From Oscillospiraceae bacterium (lineage in GTDB: Bacteria; Bacillota; Clostridia; Oscillospirales; Ruminococcaceae): DNA of 32,945 bases. The stretch lies in the NCBI GenBank assembly GCA_018110905.1, contig JAGBAZ010000007.1, positions 1 to 32,945 on the forward strand, given 5' to 3'. Below, piece by piece: positions 31,283 to 32,945 of this stretch (position 1 is its first letter; every line of letters begins with the position of its first letter). Below the pieces are notes generated by a model. That model did no database searches, was not told the origin of the DNA, and worked only from the letters and a program-made list of their open reading frames with translations. Position numbers and translations under genes: made by a program.

Positions 31283-31290
31283 TGTTGTAT

Positions 31291-32841
31291 TTAATTTGTA
31301 TTTTTATGATAATGCGAAAGTTTAAAATAAAGCTGAACCTTGAACCTTTCGTCGCCGTTCGAAAGATCAAGCCCCGTCAGCTCTTTTATCTTGTTTATCC
31401 TGTACAAAAGTGTGTTACGGTGGATGTTAAGACTTTTTGCAGCAGAAACCGGGTCGTCAACGTAATAGAGATATTTTTCAAGGGTTAGCAAAAGTTCCGA
31501 ATTGTTGTCCAAATCATACTGCTGAATCACTTCGATTTCGTCCGGACAGAAATCCCTCGGTTCGGAACGCTTCAAGATAAGCGATGCTGCGTAATAGGGC
31601 GAAACATCCGGATAGAAGAAAAGATTTTCGCTTTTATTGGAAAAAACGCCAACATCAACGGCGCGAACCGCCTGTTTGTAATACCTTGAAGCCTCCATGA
31701 GATTGTTGAAAGAGGAGCTTACCCCGGCATAAATATCGTTGTTTTTAAGGAAAATTTTAAAGGTTTCGGTTTCGTTTGTGGAAGCGATATCCTTTTTCGG
31801 TCTGCTTATAAAAACAATAAGGTTTTTCTGATAAATGGTCCAGCGGCAATCCGGAATCGCTCTGCGGATATTATCCGCAATGGACTGCATTCTGCTTTCG
31901 GAAAACTCCTTCTTTCCATCAACGATCACGATTATCTTGAACCATTCGTACATTTTCCAGTTGAGGATATTGGCGCGCTGAACAATACTTTTCTGGTTCT
32001 GTATTTTTCCGCTTATAAGGTCACTGAGGAAATAATTATACATAACCCCTCTGTTATCCTTATAAAAATCGTTCTTTTCCATTTCGACTGCTACGATTTT
32101 TGAAAAACGTTCCAGAAGTTCGTAATCCAGCTCCCGGAAGGGGCGGTTGTTATCAACAATAGCAATAGCGGCAATAAAAATCCCGTGAAGAAGAACGTTT
32201 TTAAAAAGCCAGGTTTCGTTTTTATCCCTACGTTTGCTGGTTATGATTTTATCGCTTTTGCCAAGGAATTCACTCAAAAGTCCGTCGCGTTTCATTCCCT
32301 CGATATTTGAAACATGAACGTAGCCAAGGCTTTTTTCTTCTTCAAGTGTTTCGTTTTTGAACTGTGTCTTATGGGACATGGCGATGATTTTATATGCGCT
32401 GTCGTTTATAAAAATCGGGTTTTCAAAAACTTCCGAAGCAACGTCAACAAGCGCTTGAAGACCGCTTCCGGCATAGAGAACGTCAAGAATACGGCGCATT
32501 GCGGAAGTTACCGTTGCTTCATCTATCATGATATCCGCAATTTTATTCAGAACGTCGAACTGGTTTGTGCCTTTCGGAATAAGATAAAGGTTTATATCCC
32601 CGCTTTCGGTAAAACCGGAAGGAATTGGTGCATCGTCAATGCAGATAAGGTTTGCCTTGCCTTTATCTTCAAGAGCGGGAGGAAGTTCGGAAACATAACC
32701 AACGTAAAGACATGCGGGAAAAAAGCTCGGCTGACCTGGTTTTATCATCTTATGGGTCTGGATATAAGTCGGCTCCTTGACTTCCGCAACCGCTTTCGGT
32801 GAAAAGGAACTTAGTTTTTCGAGTATCTTATGTATTTCCAA
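31291..32841 (-). CDS. PucR/CdaR-family transcriptional regulator
   Basis: About 516 aa from TTG 32841, which lies eight bases after CGGAGG; the frame runs further up through the operator palindrome and is not used. The N-terminal part (1-110) is variable. A GAF-like middle region (about 115-270) includes NPIFINDSAYKIIAMS and FIAAIAIVDNNRPF. A GGDEF-derived CdaR-type segment follows (about 290-425: WFKIIVIVDG, GVSSSFNNLMEASRYYKQA). The PucR C-terminal HTH (about 440-500) reads YLYYVDDPVSAAKSLNIHRNTLLYRINKIKELTGLDL. Such proteins control purine, sugar-acid or amino-acid catabolism; no target operon lies in the window. A perfect LacI-type palindrome sits in its leader. Confidence 0.88.
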   Translation of the reverse strand: MEIHKILEKLSSFSPKAVAEVKEPTYIQTHKMIKPGQPSFFPACLYVGYVSELPPALEDKGKANLICIDDAPIPSGFTESGDINLYLIPKGTNQFDVLNKIADIMIDEATVTSAMRRILDVLYAGSGLQALVDVASEVFENPIFINDSAYKIIAMSHKTQFKNETLEEEKSLGYVHVSNIEGMKRDGLLSEFLGKSDKIITSKRRDKNETWLFKNVLLHGIFIAAIAIVDNNRPFRELDYELLERFSKIVAVEMEKNDFYKDNRGVMYNYFLSDLISGKIQNQKSIVQRANILNWKMYEWFKIIVIVDGKKEFSESRMQSIADNIRRAIPDCRWTIYQKNLIVFISRPKKDIASTNETETFKIFLKNNDIYAGVSSSFNNLMEASRYYKQAVRAVDVGVFSNKSENLFFYPDVSPYYAASLILKRSEPRDFCPDEIEVIQQYDLDNNSELLLTLEKYLYYVDDPVSAAKSLNIHRNTLLYRINKIKELTGLDLSNGDERFKVQLYFKLSHYHKNTN

Positions 32842-32856
32842 AAAGAACACCTCCGT

Positions 32857-32874
32857 TTTGTGAGCGCTCACAAA
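32857..32874 (-). promoter_or_regulatory. Perfect LacI-family-type operator palindrome
   Basis: TTTGTGAGCGCTCACAAA is an 18-bp perfect palindrome centred on CG, directly upstream of the PucR gene's ribosome-binding site. Its core equals the symmetric lac operator and differs by one base from the usual cre consensus. A TATAAT on the minus strand near the window's end puts it in the transcribed leader, suiting a roadblock repressor. Confidence 0.7.
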
Positions 32875-32945
32875 TTGAAATGCAATTTTACCTTCAAACT
32901 TTGTTTTTGGCTACATTGTTTCGGTCAAAAATATTATATACAATA

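Larger units (their letters stand above)
31063..31290. mobile_element. Hairpin-rich insertion, possible MITE remnant
   Basis: This interrupts spoVT. It contains interlocking inverted repeats (31071-31122), a short palindrome (31222-31238) and a terminator-like repeat (31247-31282), but no gene I can support. It could be a non-autonomous element or the scar of a deletion. Confidence 0.4.

Noticed and set aside
1..32945. CRISPR array
   Set aside because: No regularly spaced repeat of about 25-40 bases was seen; the only short tandem repeats are the 10-bp units next to the attachment site.

Overview
The window looks like chromosome from a spore-forming, Gram-positive Clostridia bacterium, probably of the Oscillospirales/Ruminococcaceae type. 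Evidence: spoIIID, a truncated spoVT, a WalRK-like two-component system next to an HtrA protease, ECF-type vitamin uptake, many lipoproteins, strong GGAGG ribosome-binding sites and Clostridia-style Rho-independent terminators. It has two parts with very different character.

Positions 1 to about 5578 are the right end of an integrated mobile element, most likely an integrative conjugative or mobilisable element. They hold a parA-parB pair on the minus strand, an AT-rich cargo stretch, and an attachment site that is the 3' half of a tRNA-Ser(CGA) gene. The cargo contains a three-helix membrane protein, a frameshifted protein resembling diadenylate-cyclase-type (DAC) sensors, a short RNA transcribed from a consensus promoter, and a coupled pair of a 54-aa protein and a double-HTH excisionase-like protein. 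The short RNA is the most striking item. It has its own promoter and terminator, and a 35-nt segment complementary to the conserved 5' end of 16S rRNA, with the only three departures being G-U wobbles. Repeats with helical spacing flank the attachment site and probably bind integrase or excisionase.

Positions 5579 to 32945 are ordinary chromosome: compact, GAA/TCC/GGA/CCG-rich genes, almost every unit closed by a hairpin terminator. In order: M20 peptidase; helical-bundle protein; SH3b-C39 secreted peptidase; Cys-rich membrane protein; frameshifted HAD phosphatase; a degenerate beta-lactamase fold fused to GNAT; an XRE regulator plus partner; PduL; an XRE membrane regulator; two lipoproteins, one an orphan Fe/B12-type binding protein; a CBM9-like protein; rsmE with a VanY-like lipoprotein; another XRE membrane regulator; a diaminopentanoate-dehydrogenase-like oxidoreductase with an upstream merR; spoIIID; two membrane proteins; an EamA exporter; two tRNA-Ser genes; an ECF S-component with a zinc ribbon; ychF; a response regulator, histidine kinase and HtrA protease; a truncated spoVT followed by a hairpin-rich insertion; and a PucR/CdaR-type regulator behind a perfect LacI-type palindrome.

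Regulatory logic visible in the sequence: the merR gene and the oxidoreductase downstream share a 19-bp dyad, and the oxidoreductase promoter has the 19-bp spacer typical of MerR activation. The two-component operon is preceded by 11-bp-spaced direct repeats. All family assignments come from reading the sequence by eye; no database search was run.
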